Part shown: piece by piece, positions 1 to 8,324 of the stretch
Position numbering within the stretch: position 1 is the first letter of the stretch
Layout: each line of letters opens with the position of its first letter
Source of the DNA: Streptomyces sp. CB02058
GTDB lineage: Bacteria > Actinomycetota > Actinomycetes > Streptomycetales > Streptomycetaceae
NCBI RefSeq assembly: GCF_001905505.1
Contig: NZ_LIPG01000005.1
Span: forward strand, 411,544 to 475,543
DNA: 64,000 nucleotides
Direction: 5' to 3'
Notes under the pieces: generated by a model
Databases searched by the model: none
What the model was told of the DNA's origin: nothing
The model's input: the letters and a program-made list of their open reading frames with translations, nothing else
Translations under genes and position numbers: made by a program

Positions 1-21
1 CCGCCCGTCCCCGGACATGGC

Positions 22-54
22 GACGGGCCCGCGCACACTTCGCGCGGACCCGTC
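22..54 (-). terminator. Hairpin terminator after first bkd operon
   Basis: Two 13-nt GC-rich arms (22-34 and 42-54) pair with one mismatch around a 7-nt loop, 22 nt beyond the stop of the E2 gene. No T-run follows, which is usual in Streptomyces. The remaining bases 1-76 hold no gene. Confidence 0.6.
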
Positions 55-76
55 CTCCTGCGTACGACCGGGGTGG

Positions 77-1483
77 CTAGGCCCAGGTGATCAGGCGCTT
101 CGGCTGCTCCAGGATCGCCGCGACATCCGCGAGGACCTTGGAACCGAGCTCGCCGTCGACCAGCCTGTGGTCGAACGACAGCGCGAGCGTGGTCACCTGG
201 CGGGGCTTCACCTTGCCCTTGTGGACCCAGGGCTGGAGCTTGATGGCCCCGACCGCCAGGATCGCGGACTCTCCCGGGTTGAGGATCGGCGTACCCGTGT
301 CGACGCCGAAGACGCCCACATTGGTGATGGTCACCGTGCCGCCGGCCATCGCGGCCGGGGACGTCCTGCCCTCGCGCGCCGTGGAGACCAGCTCGCCCAG
401 CGCCTCGCCCAGCTCGGGCAGGGTCTTGTCGTGCGCGTCCTTGATGTTCGGCACGATCAGACCGCGCGGAGTGGCGGCGGCGATGCCCAGGTTGACGTAG
501 TGCTTCCGCACGATCTCCTGGTTGGCCTCGTCCCAGGCGGAGTTGATGTCCGGGTTGCGCCTGATCGCGACCAGGAGGGCCTTGGCGATGATGAGGAGCG
601 GGTTGACCCGGACCCCCGCCATGTCCTTGTCCTCCTTGAGGTCGGCCACGAGCTTCATCGTGCGCGTCACGTCGACGGTCACGAACTCCGTGACGTGCGG
701 CGCGGTGAAGGCGCTGCCGACCATGGCCTGCGCGATGGCCTTGCGCACGCCCTTGACCGGGATACGCGTCTCCCGGCCGTCCGCGCCGCTCACCGGCACG
801 GCGGCGGGCTCGGGGACGGCGGCTGCCGCCGCCACGGCCTGCGCGGGCACCTCGGCGGGGGCCGGAGCCGCCGCCGCGTGGACGTCCTCGCGGGTGATGA
901 TCCCGCCCTCGCCGGTCGGGGTGACCGTCGCGAGGTCGATGCCCAGATCCTTCGCCAGCTTGCGCACCGGCGGCTTGGCCAGCGGGCGCGCCTCCGGGAC
1001 GGCCGCGCCGTGGCCGTTGAGCTCGGCCTGGACCGCGGCGGCGGCCGGGCCGGGGATCTCGACGCTCTTGCGGGCACGGCGCTTGGTGGAGGTCTCGGCC
1101 ACGCCGTAGCCGACCAGAACGGGCTGGCGGCCCTTGGGCGCCTCCGCCTCCGGCTCGGCCTCCGCCACGGGCTCCTGGACGCTCTCCGGAGCCGCGGCCG
1201 GGGCGTCACCGCTGCCGGGTGCCACGTCCACCGCGATGATCACCTGGCCGACATCGACGGTCGTGCCCTCGGGGAAGCGCAGCTCGTGCACCACCCCGTC
1301 GAAGGGGATCGGCAGCTCCACCGCGGCCTTCGCGGTCTCGACCTCGCAGACCACCTGGCCGTCGGTGACGGTGTCGCCGGGCTGGACGAACCACTTGAGG
1401 ATCTCCGCCTCGGTCAGTCCCTCGCCAACGTCGGGCATCTTGAACTCGCGGAAACGAGCAGACGTTTCGGTCATCGTCGTCAC
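77..1483 (-). CDS. bkdC: Branched-chain 2-oxo acid dehydrogenase E2 (dihydrolipoyl acyltransferase)
   Basis: The 468-aa E2 core moves acyl groups from lipoyl-lysine to CoA in the branched-chain 2-oxo acid dehydrogenase complex, giving the isobutyryl-, 2-methylbutyryl- and isovaleryl-CoA that start branched fatty acids and some polyketides. An N-terminal lipoyl domain (about 15-90) carries the ETAKA motif with lipoyl-Lys52; a Pro/Ala-rich linker leads to a peripheral-subunit-binding domain (about 164-202) and a catalytic domain ending in the DHRLVDG motif (His439, Asp443). GTG 1483 lies just after a GAGGAGAGG ribosome site; ATG 1474 is an in-frame alternative. It is the last gene of an E1alpha-E1beta-E2 operon, 10 nt after E1beta. 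A paralogous operon lies at 21.0-24.7 kb. The pyruvate or 2-oxoglutarate complexes are alternatives, but the separate alpha/beta E1 favours branched-chain substrates. Confidence 0.93.
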   Translation of the reverse strand: MTTMTETSARFREFKMPDVGEGLTEAEILKWFVQPGDTVTDGQVVCEVETAKAAVELPIPFDGVVHELRFPEGTTVDVGQVIIAVDVAPGSGDAPAAAPESVQEPVAEAEPEAEAPKGRQPVLVGYGVAETSTKRRARKSVEIPGPAAAAVQAELNGHGAAVPEARPLAKPPVRKLAKDLGIDLATVTPTGEGGIITREDVHAAAAPAPAEVPAQAVAAAAAVPEPAAVPVSGADGRETRIPVKGVRKAIAQAMVGSAFTAPHVTEFVTVDVTRTMKLVADLKEDKDMAGVRVNPLLIIAKALLVAIRRNPDINSAWDEANQEIVRKHYVNLGIAAATPRGLIVPNIKDAHDKTLPELGEALGELVSTAREGRTSPAAMAGGTVTITNVGVFGVDTGTPILNPGESAILAVGAIKLQPWVHKGKVKPRQVTTLALSFDHRLVDGELGSKVLADVAAILEQPKRLITWA

Positions 1484-1493
1484 GACCCTCTCC

Positions 1494-2474
1494 TCAGAAC
1501 GCCAGCGAGCGGTCGACGGCGTCGAGCACCCGGTCGAGACCCGGAAGGTACTCGTCCTCGAGCCTGGCCGGCGGGTAGGGGGCGTGATAGCCGCCGACCC
1601 TCAGCACCGGTGCTTCGAGATGGTAGAAGCAGCGCTCGGTGATCCGGGCCGCGATCTCGGCCCCGGAGCCGTAGAACACCGGTGCCTCGTGGACCACCAC
1701 GAGACGGCCCGTCTTCTCGACCGAGGCCTGTACGGCGTCGAAGTCGATCGGCGACATCGACCGCAGGTCCAGGACCTCGATCGACTTGCCCTCCTCCTGC
1801 GCCGCGGCGGCCGCCTCCAGGCAGACCTTCACCATCGGGCCGTACGCGACGAGCGTGAGGTCGGAGCCCTCACGGGCCACGACCGCCTTGTGGAGCGGGA
1901 GGGGGATGGACTCGGTGTCGAGCTCGCCCTTGTCCCAGTACCGCCGCTTGGGCTCGAAGAAGATGATCGGGTCGTCGGACTGGACGGCCTGCTGCATCAT
2001 CCAGTAGGCGTCGCTCGCGTTGGACGGCGAGACGACCTTCAGGCCCGCCACGTGCGCGAACAGGGCCTCGGGCGACTCACTGTGGTGCTCGACCGCGCCG
2101 ATGCCGCCGCCGTACGGGATGCGGATGACGACCGGCATCTTGATCTTGCCGAGCGCACGGGCGTGCATCTTCGCGAGCTGCGTGACGATCTGGTCGTACG
2201 CGGGAAAGACGAAGCCGTCGAACTGGATCTCGACGACGGGGCGGTAGCCGCGCAGGGCCAGGCCGATCGCCGTACCGACGATGCCGGACTCGGCGAGCGG
2301 GGTGTCGATGACCCGGTCCTCGCCGAAGTCCTTCTGGAGCCCGTCCGTGATGCGGAAGACCCCGCCGAGCTTGCCGACGTCCTCACCCATGATGAGGACC
2401 TTGGGGTCGGTCTCGAGAGCCTTGCGGAGCGACTCGTTGAGCGCCTTCGCGATGGACATCTTCTCAGCGGCCAT
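1494..2474 (-). CDS. bkdB: Branched-chain 2-oxo acid dehydrogenase E1 beta subunit
   Basis: A 326-aa transketolase-like beta subunit that pairs with E1alpha to form the thiamine-diphosphate site for oxidative decarboxylation of branched-chain 2-oxo acids. The N-terminal pyrimidine-binding half (GEDVGKLGGVFRITDG near residue 30, then the EIQFDGF segment) and a C-terminal transketolase domain are of normal family length. The start is ATG 2474, two bases after the E1alpha stop, so translation is probably coupled; the reading frame stays open upstream, but that extension is antisense noise inside E1alpha. The E2 gene follows after 10 nt. Confidence 0.93.
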   Translation of the reverse strand: MAAEKMSIAKALNESLRKALETDPKVLIMGEDVGKLGGVFRITDGLQKDFGEDRVIDTPLAESGIVGTAIGLALRGYRPVVEIQFDGFVFPAYDQIVTQLAKMHARALGKIKMPVVIRIPYGGGIGAVEHHSESPEALFAHVAGLKVVSPSNASDAYWMMQQAVQSDDPIIFFEPKRRYWDKGELDTESIPLPLHKAVVAREGSDLTLVAYGPMVKVCLEAAAAAQEEGKSIEVLDLRSMSPIDFDAVQASVEKTGRLVVVHEAPVFYGSGAEIAARITERCFYHLEAPVLRVGGYHAPYPPARLEDEYLPGLDRVLDAVDRSLAF

Positions 2475-2476
2475 GG

Positions 2477-3634
2477 CTAGTTGCCCTCCTCGGCGAACGA
2501 TGCCTGGTAGGCGGCGAACTGGGCGCGCTCCTCGTCGACGAGCGGGTTGCCGTCGGCGTAGGCGTGGTCGAAGATCGCCAGCCGGTCCGGGTCGGGCATG
2601 GCCCGTACCGCTTCGCGGACCCGCTTGCCCAGCGCCTCGCTCTCCTCCTCCAGCGCGGCGAAGAACGCCTCGTCGGCGAGGTCCTGCTTCTCCAGGTACG
2701 TGCGCAGCCTGAGGATCGGGTCCTTGGCCTCCCAGGCCACCCGCTCCTCGTCCGCCCGGTACTTGGTCGGGTCGTCGGAGGTGGTGTGGGCGCCCATCCG
2801 GTAGGTGAACGCCTCGACGAGGGTCGGCCCCTCGCCCCGGCGGGCACGCTCCAGCGCGGACCTGGTGACGGCGAGGCACGCCAGTACGTCGTTGCCGTCG
2901 ACCCGGACACCGGGGAAGCCGAAGCCCTGCGCGCGCTGGTAGAGCGGCACGCGGGTCTGCTTCTCGGTCGGCTCCGAGATCGCCCACTGGTTGTTCTGGC
3001 AGAAGAACACCACGGGGGCGTTGTAGACGGCCGAGAAGGTGAAGGACTCCGCGACGTCTCCCTGGCTGGAGGCGCCGTCACCGAAGTACGCGATCACGGC
3101 CGAGTCCGCGCCGTCCTTGGCGACGCCCATGGCGTAGCCGGTGGCGTGCAGGGTCTGCGAGCCGATGACGATCGTGTAGAGGTGGAAGTTGTTCGTGTTC
3201 GGGTCCCAGCCGCCGTGGTTCACACCGCGGAACATCCCGAGCAGGTTGGTCGGGTCGACTCCGCGGCACCAGGCGACGCCGTGCTCACGGTAGGTCGGGA
3301 AGACGTAGTCGTCGTCGCGCAGCGCCCGGCCGGAGCCGATCTGCGCGGCTTCCTGGCCCAGCAGCGAGGCCCACAGGCCCAGCTCGCCCTGGCGCTGCAG
3401 CGCGGTGGCCTCGGCGTCGAATCGGCGGGTCAGGACCATGTCCCGGTAGAGACCGCGGAGCTCGTCCGTGCTCAGGTCGATCTCGTAGTCCGGGTGCTCG
3501 ACGCGGTCACCCTCCGGCGTCAGCAGCTGCACCAGCTCGGGGCCGGAATTCTCGGCCTTCGCGGGCGTCTTGGCGGCGCTGGTCCGCTTGCTGCTGCGTC
3601 GCGGTTTGCGCGCGGCAGTGCTCTCCACGGTCAC
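2477..3634 (-). CDS. bkdA: Branched-chain 2-oxo acid dehydrogenase E1 alpha subunit
   Basis: A 385-aa E1alpha subunit. The thiamine-diphosphate motif GDGASSQGD ... QNNQWAIS is intact, followed by the HTTSDDPTKYR region near the usual phosphorylation loop. The N-terminus is a basic Lys/Arg/Ala tail of about 35 residues before the conserved domain. GTG 3634 is chosen because a GGAGGAG ribosome site sits 7 nt upstream; in-frame codons further upstream lack one. First gene of the operon; it is divergent from the response-regulator gene, with a large inverted repeat between them (3820-3852). Confidence 0.93.
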   Translation of the reverse strand: MTVESTAARKPRRSSKRTSAAKTPAKAENSGPELVQLLTPEGDRVEHPDYEIDLSTDELRGLYRDMVLTRRFDAEATALQRQGELGLWASLLGQEAAQIGSGRALRDDDYVFPTYREHGVAWCRGVDPTNLLGMFRGVNHGGWDPNTNNFHLYTIVIGSQTLHATGYAMGVAKDGADSAVIAYFGDGASSQGDVAESFTFSAVYNAPVVFFCQNNQWAISEPTEKQTRVPLYQRAQGFGFPGVRVDGNDVLACLAVTRSALERARRGEGPTLVEAFTYRMGAHTTSDDPTKYRADEERVAWEAKDPILRLRTYLEKQDLADEAFFAALEEESEALGKRVREAVRAMPDPDRLAIFDHAYADGNPLVDEERAQFAAYQASFAEEGN

Positions 3635-3819
3635 GTGCGTGCTCCTCCGTCGGTCCGGCCCCCGGGATGGCCGGGAACCAGTGCGGCTCGCCTGTGTCCG
3701 GACCCGTGCACGGGGTGGGTGCCGCTCGGCCGGGAACAGGCGTGACAGGTGCCCCGGCGAGCGTCCTGCCACAAGCACGTTACCCAGTGCATCGCATAAC
3801 TGCGAAACACCTTGTGACC

Positions 3820-3852
3820 TGCGATTTTGCTTGGATTTCCAAGTAAATCGCA
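3820..3852. promoter_or_regulatory. 33-bp inverted repeat between bkdA and the response regulator
   Basis: Two 16-nt arms (3820-3835 and 3837-3852) are inverted copies with two mismatches, centred on 3836. The core is TGCGATTT, two variable bases, then TTGGA, mirrored. The element is AT-rich compared with the surrounding sequence and lies midway in the 328-bp gap between divergent genes, as expected of an operator. The binding protein is unknown; an Lrp/AsnC-family regulator such as BkdR is a reasonable guess because that family recognises such dyads. Confidence 0.6.
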
Positions 3853-3962
3853 AAATGCGCGAAGTCCCGCTGGTCACAGCACTGGAAACAGCCTGGCAGG
3901 CGGCCGGAACAACGGCACGTTATCCCGGCCGACAGCCCCAGGGAAGGGCGGAGGACAAAGGA

Positions 3963-4640
3963 TTGTGTGAGACTGCGAAGGTGCACGAAGAAGGAAAAAT
4001 CACGGTATTCCTGCTCGATGATCACGAAGTCGTCCGGCGCGGCGTCCACGAGCTGCTCTCCGTGGAGGAGGACATCGAGGTCGTGGGCGAGGCCGGCACG
4101 GCCGCGGACGCGCTCGCGCGTATCCCCGCGACCCGGCCCGACGTGGCCGTCCTCGACGTACGCCTGCCGGACGGGAGCGGCGTGGAGGTCTGCCGCGAGG
4201 TCCGCTCGAGGGACGAGAACATCAAGTGCCTGATGCTCACCTCGTACGCCGATGACGAGGCCCTCTTCGACGCGATCATGGCCGGGGCCTCGGGTTACGT
4301 CCTGAAGGCCATCCGCGGCGACGAGCTGCTCAGCGCCGTACGCGACGTGGCGGCCGGGAAGTCCCTGCTGGACCCCGCGGCCACCGCCCGGGTGCTGGAG
4401 CGGCTGCGCGAGGGCAAGGACGGCAAGGGCGACGACCGGCTCGCCGGACTGACCGACCAGGAGCGCAGGATCCTCGACCTGATCGGCGAGGGGCTGACGA
4501 ACCGGGTGATCGGCGAGCGGCTGCATCTCGCCGAGAAGACCATCAAGAACTACGTGTCGAGTCTGCTGTCCAAGCTGGGCATGGAACGGCGCTCGCAGGC
4601 GGCGGCGTACGTGGCGAGGCTCCAGGCCGAGAAGCGCTGA
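3963..4640 (+). CDS. NarL/FixJ-family response regulator (DevR-like)
   Basis: About 225 aa: a receiver domain with the acidic pair DD (19-20), phospho-acceptor Asp65 in VAVLDVRLPDG and the conserved Lys in YVLKAIRG, followed by a LuxR-type helix-turn-helix (LTDQERRILDLIGEGLTN through TIKNYVSSLLSKLGM). It resembles DevR/DosR-type regulators. A GGAGG site (3950-3954) lies 8 nt before TTG 3963, which I take as start; GTG 3981 is the usual-looking alternative but lacks a good ribosome site. No histidine kinase is adjacent, so it is an orphan regulator here. A link to control of the divergent bkd operon is only inferred from position. Confidence 0.88.
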   Translation: MCETAKVHEEGKITVFLLDDHEVVRRGVHELLSVEEDIEVVGEAGTAADALARIPATRPDVAVLDVRLPDGSGVEVCREVRSRDENIKCLMLTSYADDEALFDAIMAGASGYVLKAIRGDELLSAVRDVAAGKSLLDPAATARVLERLREGKDGKGDDRLAGLTDQERRILDLIGEGLTNRVIGERLHLAEKTIKNYVSSLLSKLGMERRSQAAAYVARLQAEKR

Positions 4641-4811
4641 GCGGGCCGGACGCCAGTACTCCGGGGCGCCGGGGCTCCCGGGCGGGGCCGGGTCGGCGGT
4701 GGCTCGAGGGGCGGGCGGCAGACCCGTCGTCGGCCGGGCGGGACTTTGGTCCCTGACCGTGGGGGCGGCGGACTCTTACCCCGCTCCTACACCTCCCGGA
4801 GAGTGGAGGGC

Positions 4812-5321
4812 ATGCTCTTCTCCCGCTCCTCCGGCACCGGAACCGGAACCGCCCTCGACCTCTCCGACGGCCCCACGGCCACCGGACCCGTCCCCGGCGC
4901 CTCCGCCACCTCCGGCTCGGACAGGCTCCTCGCCATGGAGCTGCTCGGCAGCGTCCGTTACGGCCGGCTGGCCATGAGCATGCGCGCCCTGCCGTTCCTG
5001 GCGGTGGCCCGGCACCTGGTGATCGAGGACCGTGTCGTCCTGCGGATGCACAGAGGGCTCGGCTTTCACGAGTCCTGCGACGGAAGCGTCATCGCCTACG
5101 GGGCGGACAACTTCAACTCCCCGGCGCCCGGCGGCGCGAAGGACCTCTGGTCGGTGCAGTTCACCGGGCCCGCCGAGATCGTCCACCCCGCCTCCGACCA
5201 GCGCGAACGCTTCGGAACCGGCCCCGCCGACGTGAACGGGGAGTGCTTCGATCCGGTGTATCTCCGGCTCGACCCGCGCGTCACCCATATGCACACTCAG
5301 GCCTTCGACGCAAGTCCGTAA
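4812..5321 (+). CDS. Pyridoxamine 5'-phosphate oxidase-like flavin split-barrel protein
   Basis: A 169-aa protein. After about 40 Ser/Thr/Pro-rich residues comes an FMN-binding split-barrel core (LLGSVRYGRLAMSMRALPFL, then VLRMHRG and GSVIAYGADNF), typical of the small Streptomyces PNPOx-like family that binds FMN, F420 or heme. The ATG follows a GGAGGG ribosome site. The substrate cannot be told from sequence. Codon-position GC signal supports this frame. It is followed 13 nt later by a phosphotransferase-fold gene on the same strand, so the two are probably co-transcribed. Confidence 0.78.
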   Translation: MLFSRSSGTGTGTALDLSDGPTATGPVPGASATSGSDRLLAMELLGSVRYGRLAMSMRALPFLAVARHLVIEDRVVLRMHRGLGFHESCDGSVIAYGADNFNSPAPGGAKDLWSVQFTGPAEIVHPASDQRERFGTGPADVNGECFDPVYLRLDPRVTHMHTQAFDASP

Positions 5322-5346
5322 AACCGGCCACTCAGTGTCACCTAAC

Positions 5347-6408
5347 ATGTGGCGAGTGCTGCGCTCATCTGTGACCCTCCCACCTGTTCCTCCGGTCGGC
5401 GAGGTCCTGCGCCGCTACCCCGACACCGGCGAACCCCTGGCCTGCGAACCCCTCACCAAAGGGCTGCTCAACCATGGTTACCGCGTGTCCACCACCCGTG
5501 GTTCGTACTTCCTCAAGCACCACCTCGACAAGCACCACCTCGACGACTCCAGCGGTGACCACGCCACGATCGTCAGGCAGCACCGGGCCACCCAGCAGCT
5601 GCACTCGCTCGGTGTGCCCGTGGCCCCGCCCCTCACGGACACGCACGGTCACACGGTCACGGTGATCGACGGGCAGCGCTATGCCCTGCACCGGTGGGTG
5701 GACGGCCTCCACCGGGACGGCACCCAGCTGACGACCGCCCAGTCGCGACGGCTCGGGTCGCTCCTCGGCGCCGTACACATGGGTCTGGAGCAGGTCATGG
5801 AGGCGGACCCGCCGCCTCCCGCACGGGGGGAGAGCCCCAGCCCGGATCCCGCCGACACGTTCACGCTGATCGACGATCTGCTGGCCGCGGCGCGGGGGAT
5901 GGGCCCCCGGGACGCCTTCGACGAGCTCGCGGTGCACCGGCTCGTCGAGCGCCGTGCCCTGCTGGAGCAGCACGCGCACCGCCGCCCGCCCACCCCCGGC
6001 GGTTCGGCGAGGGGATGGGTGCACGGCGACTTCCATCCGCTGAACCTGCTCTACCGGGGCGCCGACCCCGTCGCGATCGTGGACTGGGACCGGCTCGACG
6101 TGCAGCCGCGCGCGGAGGAGGCGGTGCGCGCAGCGGCCATCTTCTTCGTCCGGCCGGACGGGGAACTGGCCCTGGAGAAGGTCCGGGCGTACGCCCGCGC
6201 CTACCGGCGCTCGGCCGGCGCGGGCGCGGCCGAGATGGCGGCGGCTGTGCACCGGGTCTGGTGGGAGCGCCTCAACGACTTCTGGATACTGCGCTGGCGC
6301 TACCGCTTCCACGACCGCAGGGCCGACCCGCAGTTCCCTGCGGTGTCGGCCCTGGCGGTGTGGTGGACGCGCGAGTACGAGGCGGTCGGCGAAGCCTTCA
6401 CGGGGTGA
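5347..6408 (+). CDS. Aminoglycoside phosphotransferase (APH)-fold protein
   Basis: About 353 aa with the kinase-like APH fold: an N-terminal nucleotide-binding lobe, the catalytic loop HGDFHPLNLLYR and the metal-binding segment IVDWDRLDVQPR. Family members phosphorylate small molecules (choline, homoserine, sugars, antibiotics); the substrate here is unknown, and chromosomal core location argues against a dedicated resistance gene. No ribosome site is visible. Starts at GTG 5335, ATG 5347 or GTG 5356 are all possible; TAACAT (5343-5348) placed 7 nt before GTG 5356 could be a -10 box for a leaderless message. The stop lies 44 nt from the convergent kinase gene. Confidence 0.8.
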   Translation: MWRVLRSSVTLPPVPPVGEVLRRYPDTGEPLACEPLTKGLLNHGYRVSTTRGSYFLKHHLDKHHLDDSSGDHATIVRQHRATQQLHSLGVPVAPPLTDTHGHTVTVIDGQRYALHRWVDGLHRDGTQLTTAQSRRLGSLLGAVHMGLEQVMEADPPPPARGESPSPDPADTFTLIDDLLAAARGMGPRDAFDELAVHRLVERRALLEQHAHRRPPTPGGSARGWVHGDFHPLNLLYRGADPVAIVDWDRLDVQPRAEEAVRAAAIFFVRPDGELALEKVRAYARAYRRSAGAGAAEMAAAVHRVWWERLNDFWILRWRYRFHDRRADPQFPAVSALAVWWTREYEAVGEAFTG

Positions 6409-6430
6409 GGGCCAGGGCCTCTGCCCGGGA

Positions 6431-6445
6431 CCTCACCGGGTGAGG
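6431..6445. terminator. Palindrome between convergent genes
   Basis: CCTCACC-G-GGTGAGG is a perfect 7-bp palindrome, and a third GGTGAGG copy at 6404-6410 could pair with its left arm. Lying in the 44-bp gap between two convergent stops, it could act as a weak bidirectional terminator. Confidence 0.35.
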
Positions 6446-6452
6446 CCCCGGA

Positions 6453-8030
6453 TCACCCGGCGGTCGTTCCCGCGGTGCCCGCGGCGCCCGCGGCCGCGCC
6501 TGCCGCTTCGCCCGCGGTGGCGCCGGTGGACGTCTCGGGATCGGTCGGCTCGTCGGTCGGCTCTCCGGTGGAGCCCTCGTCGCTGCCCTCGCTCGTGCCC
6601 TCGGACGTGCCGCCCGTGTCGGGAGCGGGCGCCGTGGTCTGCTCCGTCGGCTCCACCGTCGGCTGCGTCGGGTCGTCCGTCGGAGTGCGGGTCGGCTGCT
6701 CGGTGGGCCAGGTCTGACCGCCCGAGGAATCGTCCGGCTCCTCCGTCTCCTCCGTCTCGTCGTCCGTCGGCTCCGCCGAGGAAGGCGTCGGCGAGGGCGA
6801 GACCGAGGTGGTGGGCGCGGTCGGGGACTTCTTGCCGCCGTTGTCGTCGTTCGCCGCCTGCACGGCGAACGCCACACCGGCACCGATCGCGATCAGCGCG
6901 AGCAGCACGAACAGCCACATCTTGCCGCGCCCGCCGCCGTTGTGATGGCCACCGGCGTACGCCCCGTCGTCGGGGTTCATGGGCGGCAGGATCGGGCCCT
7001 GCGAGGTGTCCCCGTGCATCGGGCGCCCCATGGCCGCCGTACCGCCGCCGATGTTCATCGCCGCGGTGCGGTCGGCGCCGTGCGCGTCGACCGGGCCGGT
7101 GTTCCACGTGCCGGTGTGCCCGCCCTGGACCTGCAGCATCTGCAGGCTGTACTGGACGAGGCCGCGCATCTCCTCGGCGCTCTGGAACCGGTCGTCCGGG
7201 TCCTTCGCGAGGGAGCGCATGACCAGGCCGTCCAGCTCCGGCGGAACGGCCCCGGCCACCTCGGAGGGCGGGACGGGGATGTCCTGGACGTGCTGGTACA
7301 CGACGGAGAGCGGGGTCTCTCCGGTGAACGGGGGCCGCAGGGCCAGGAGTTCGTAGAGCAGGCAGCCGGTGGCGTACAGGTCGGACCGGTGGTCGACCGC
7401 CTTGCCGAGCGCCTGTTCGGGGGAGAGGTACTGGGGCGTACCCATGACCATGCCGGTCTGGGTCATCGTCGACTGGGCGCCGTGGAGCGCACGGGCGATG
7501 CCGAAGTCCATGACCTTGACCGCGCCGGAGTGCGTGATGATCACGTTCGCCGGCTTGATGTCACGGTGCACGATGCCGTGCTGGTGGGAGTACGCCAGGG
7601 CCTCCAGGACGCCCGAGACGATGATCAGGGCCTGCTCGGGAGGCGGTGCCTCCGCCTCGAGCAGCAGGTCGCGGATGGTGTTGCCCTCGACGAGCTCCAT
7701 CACGATGTAGGGCACGGTCGCCCCGCCCACGACGTCCTCACCGGAGTCGTACACGGCGACGATCGCGTGGTGGTTGAGCCCCGCGACCGACTGTGCCTCG
7801 CGCGTGAACCGGGCCTTGGAGACCGGGTCCTCCGCGAGGTCGGAGCGCAGCAGCTTCACCGCCACCGTGCGCCCCAGACGGACGTCCTCCGCCGCGTAGA
7901 CCTCGGCCATGCCGCCGCGGCCCAGCCGGTGCGTCATGCGGTACCGGCCGTCTCCGACCACACCCCCGACGCCCCAGGAGTCGGTGCCATCCGAAACTCC
8001 GCCGCCGTTTGCTTCGGAATCGGGTGCCAT
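6453..8030 (-). CDS. Membrane-anchored Ser/Thr protein kinase
   Basis: A 525-aa Hanks-type kinase. The kinase domain (about 28-300) has the glycine loop GRGGMAEVY, Lys59, catalytic HRDIKPAN (Asp157) and DFG (Asp175), and an activation loop with several Thr/Ser. A Gly/Met-rich juxtamembrane stretch leads to one transmembrane helix (371-391). The outside part has no PASTA domain; it is Ser/Thr/Pro/Glu-rich, probably extended and perhaps glycosylated. It is divergent from another kinase gene at 8325, and the two share activation-loop sequence, suggesting an old duplication. Confidence 0.9.
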   Translation of the reverse strand: MAPDSEANGGGVSDGTDSWGVGGVVGDGRYRMTHRLGRGGMAEVYAAEDVRLGRTVAVKLLRSDLAEDPVSKARFTREAQSVAGLNHHAIVAVYDSGEDVVGGATVPYIVMELVEGNTIRDLLLEAEAPPPEQALIIVSGVLEALAYSHQHGIVHRDIKPANVIITHSGAVKVMDFGIARALHGAQSTMTQTGMVMGTPQYLSPEQALGKAVDHRSDLYATGCLLYELLALRPPFTGETPLSVVYQHVQDIPVPPSEVAGAVPPELDGLVMRSLAKDPDDRFQSAEEMRGLVQYSLQMLQVQGGHTGTWNTGPVDAHGADRTAAMNIGGGTAAMGRPMHGDTSQGPILPPMNPDDGAYAGGHHNGGGRGKMWLFVLLALIAIGAGVAFAVQAANDDNGGKKSPTAPTTSVSPSPTPSSAEPTDDETEETEEPDDSSGGQTWPTEQPTRTPTDDPTQPTVEPTEQTTAPAPDTGGTSEGTSEGSDEGSTGEPTDEPTDPETSTGATAGEAAGAAAGAAGTAGTTAG

Positions 8031-8324
8031 CAGTCCTCGCCGTCGTATCTGTCCGCGCGTCCGCGGGTTCTCACGGTGCCTTGCTGCATTGCCACGTCAC
8101 GCTACAGCCTCAGTGCGACACACCGGTTTTGAGAGTGACGGGCCATCCAACCGGCTCGCGCGCCGCTCGCGCAAATTCCATGCGCTTCCTGTAACGCTTC
8201 CGAGACGCTTCTTGTGCGTAGGGTCACGGAACGGGCACCCGGCTTGACGTGTCGTACCCCTCGGGCAGACTTGGCCCGTAACAGGGATGATCGCGTCCGG
8301 CGGGCGCCGAGGGGGATGCAAGTC

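Noticed and set aside
17..1642. A 541-codon plus-strand open frame over bkdC
   Set aside because: Antisense to a clear E2 gene; Arg/Gly/His-rich composition typical of GC-rich shadow frames; no ribosome site.
4640..4811. Small gene between the response regulator and the flavin protein
   Set aside because: Short frames there have no ribosome site or codon bias.
5335..6408. Aminoglycoside resistance gene
   Set aside because: The fold is shared by many metabolic kinases; chromosomal core location and lack of transfer signs do not support a resistance call.
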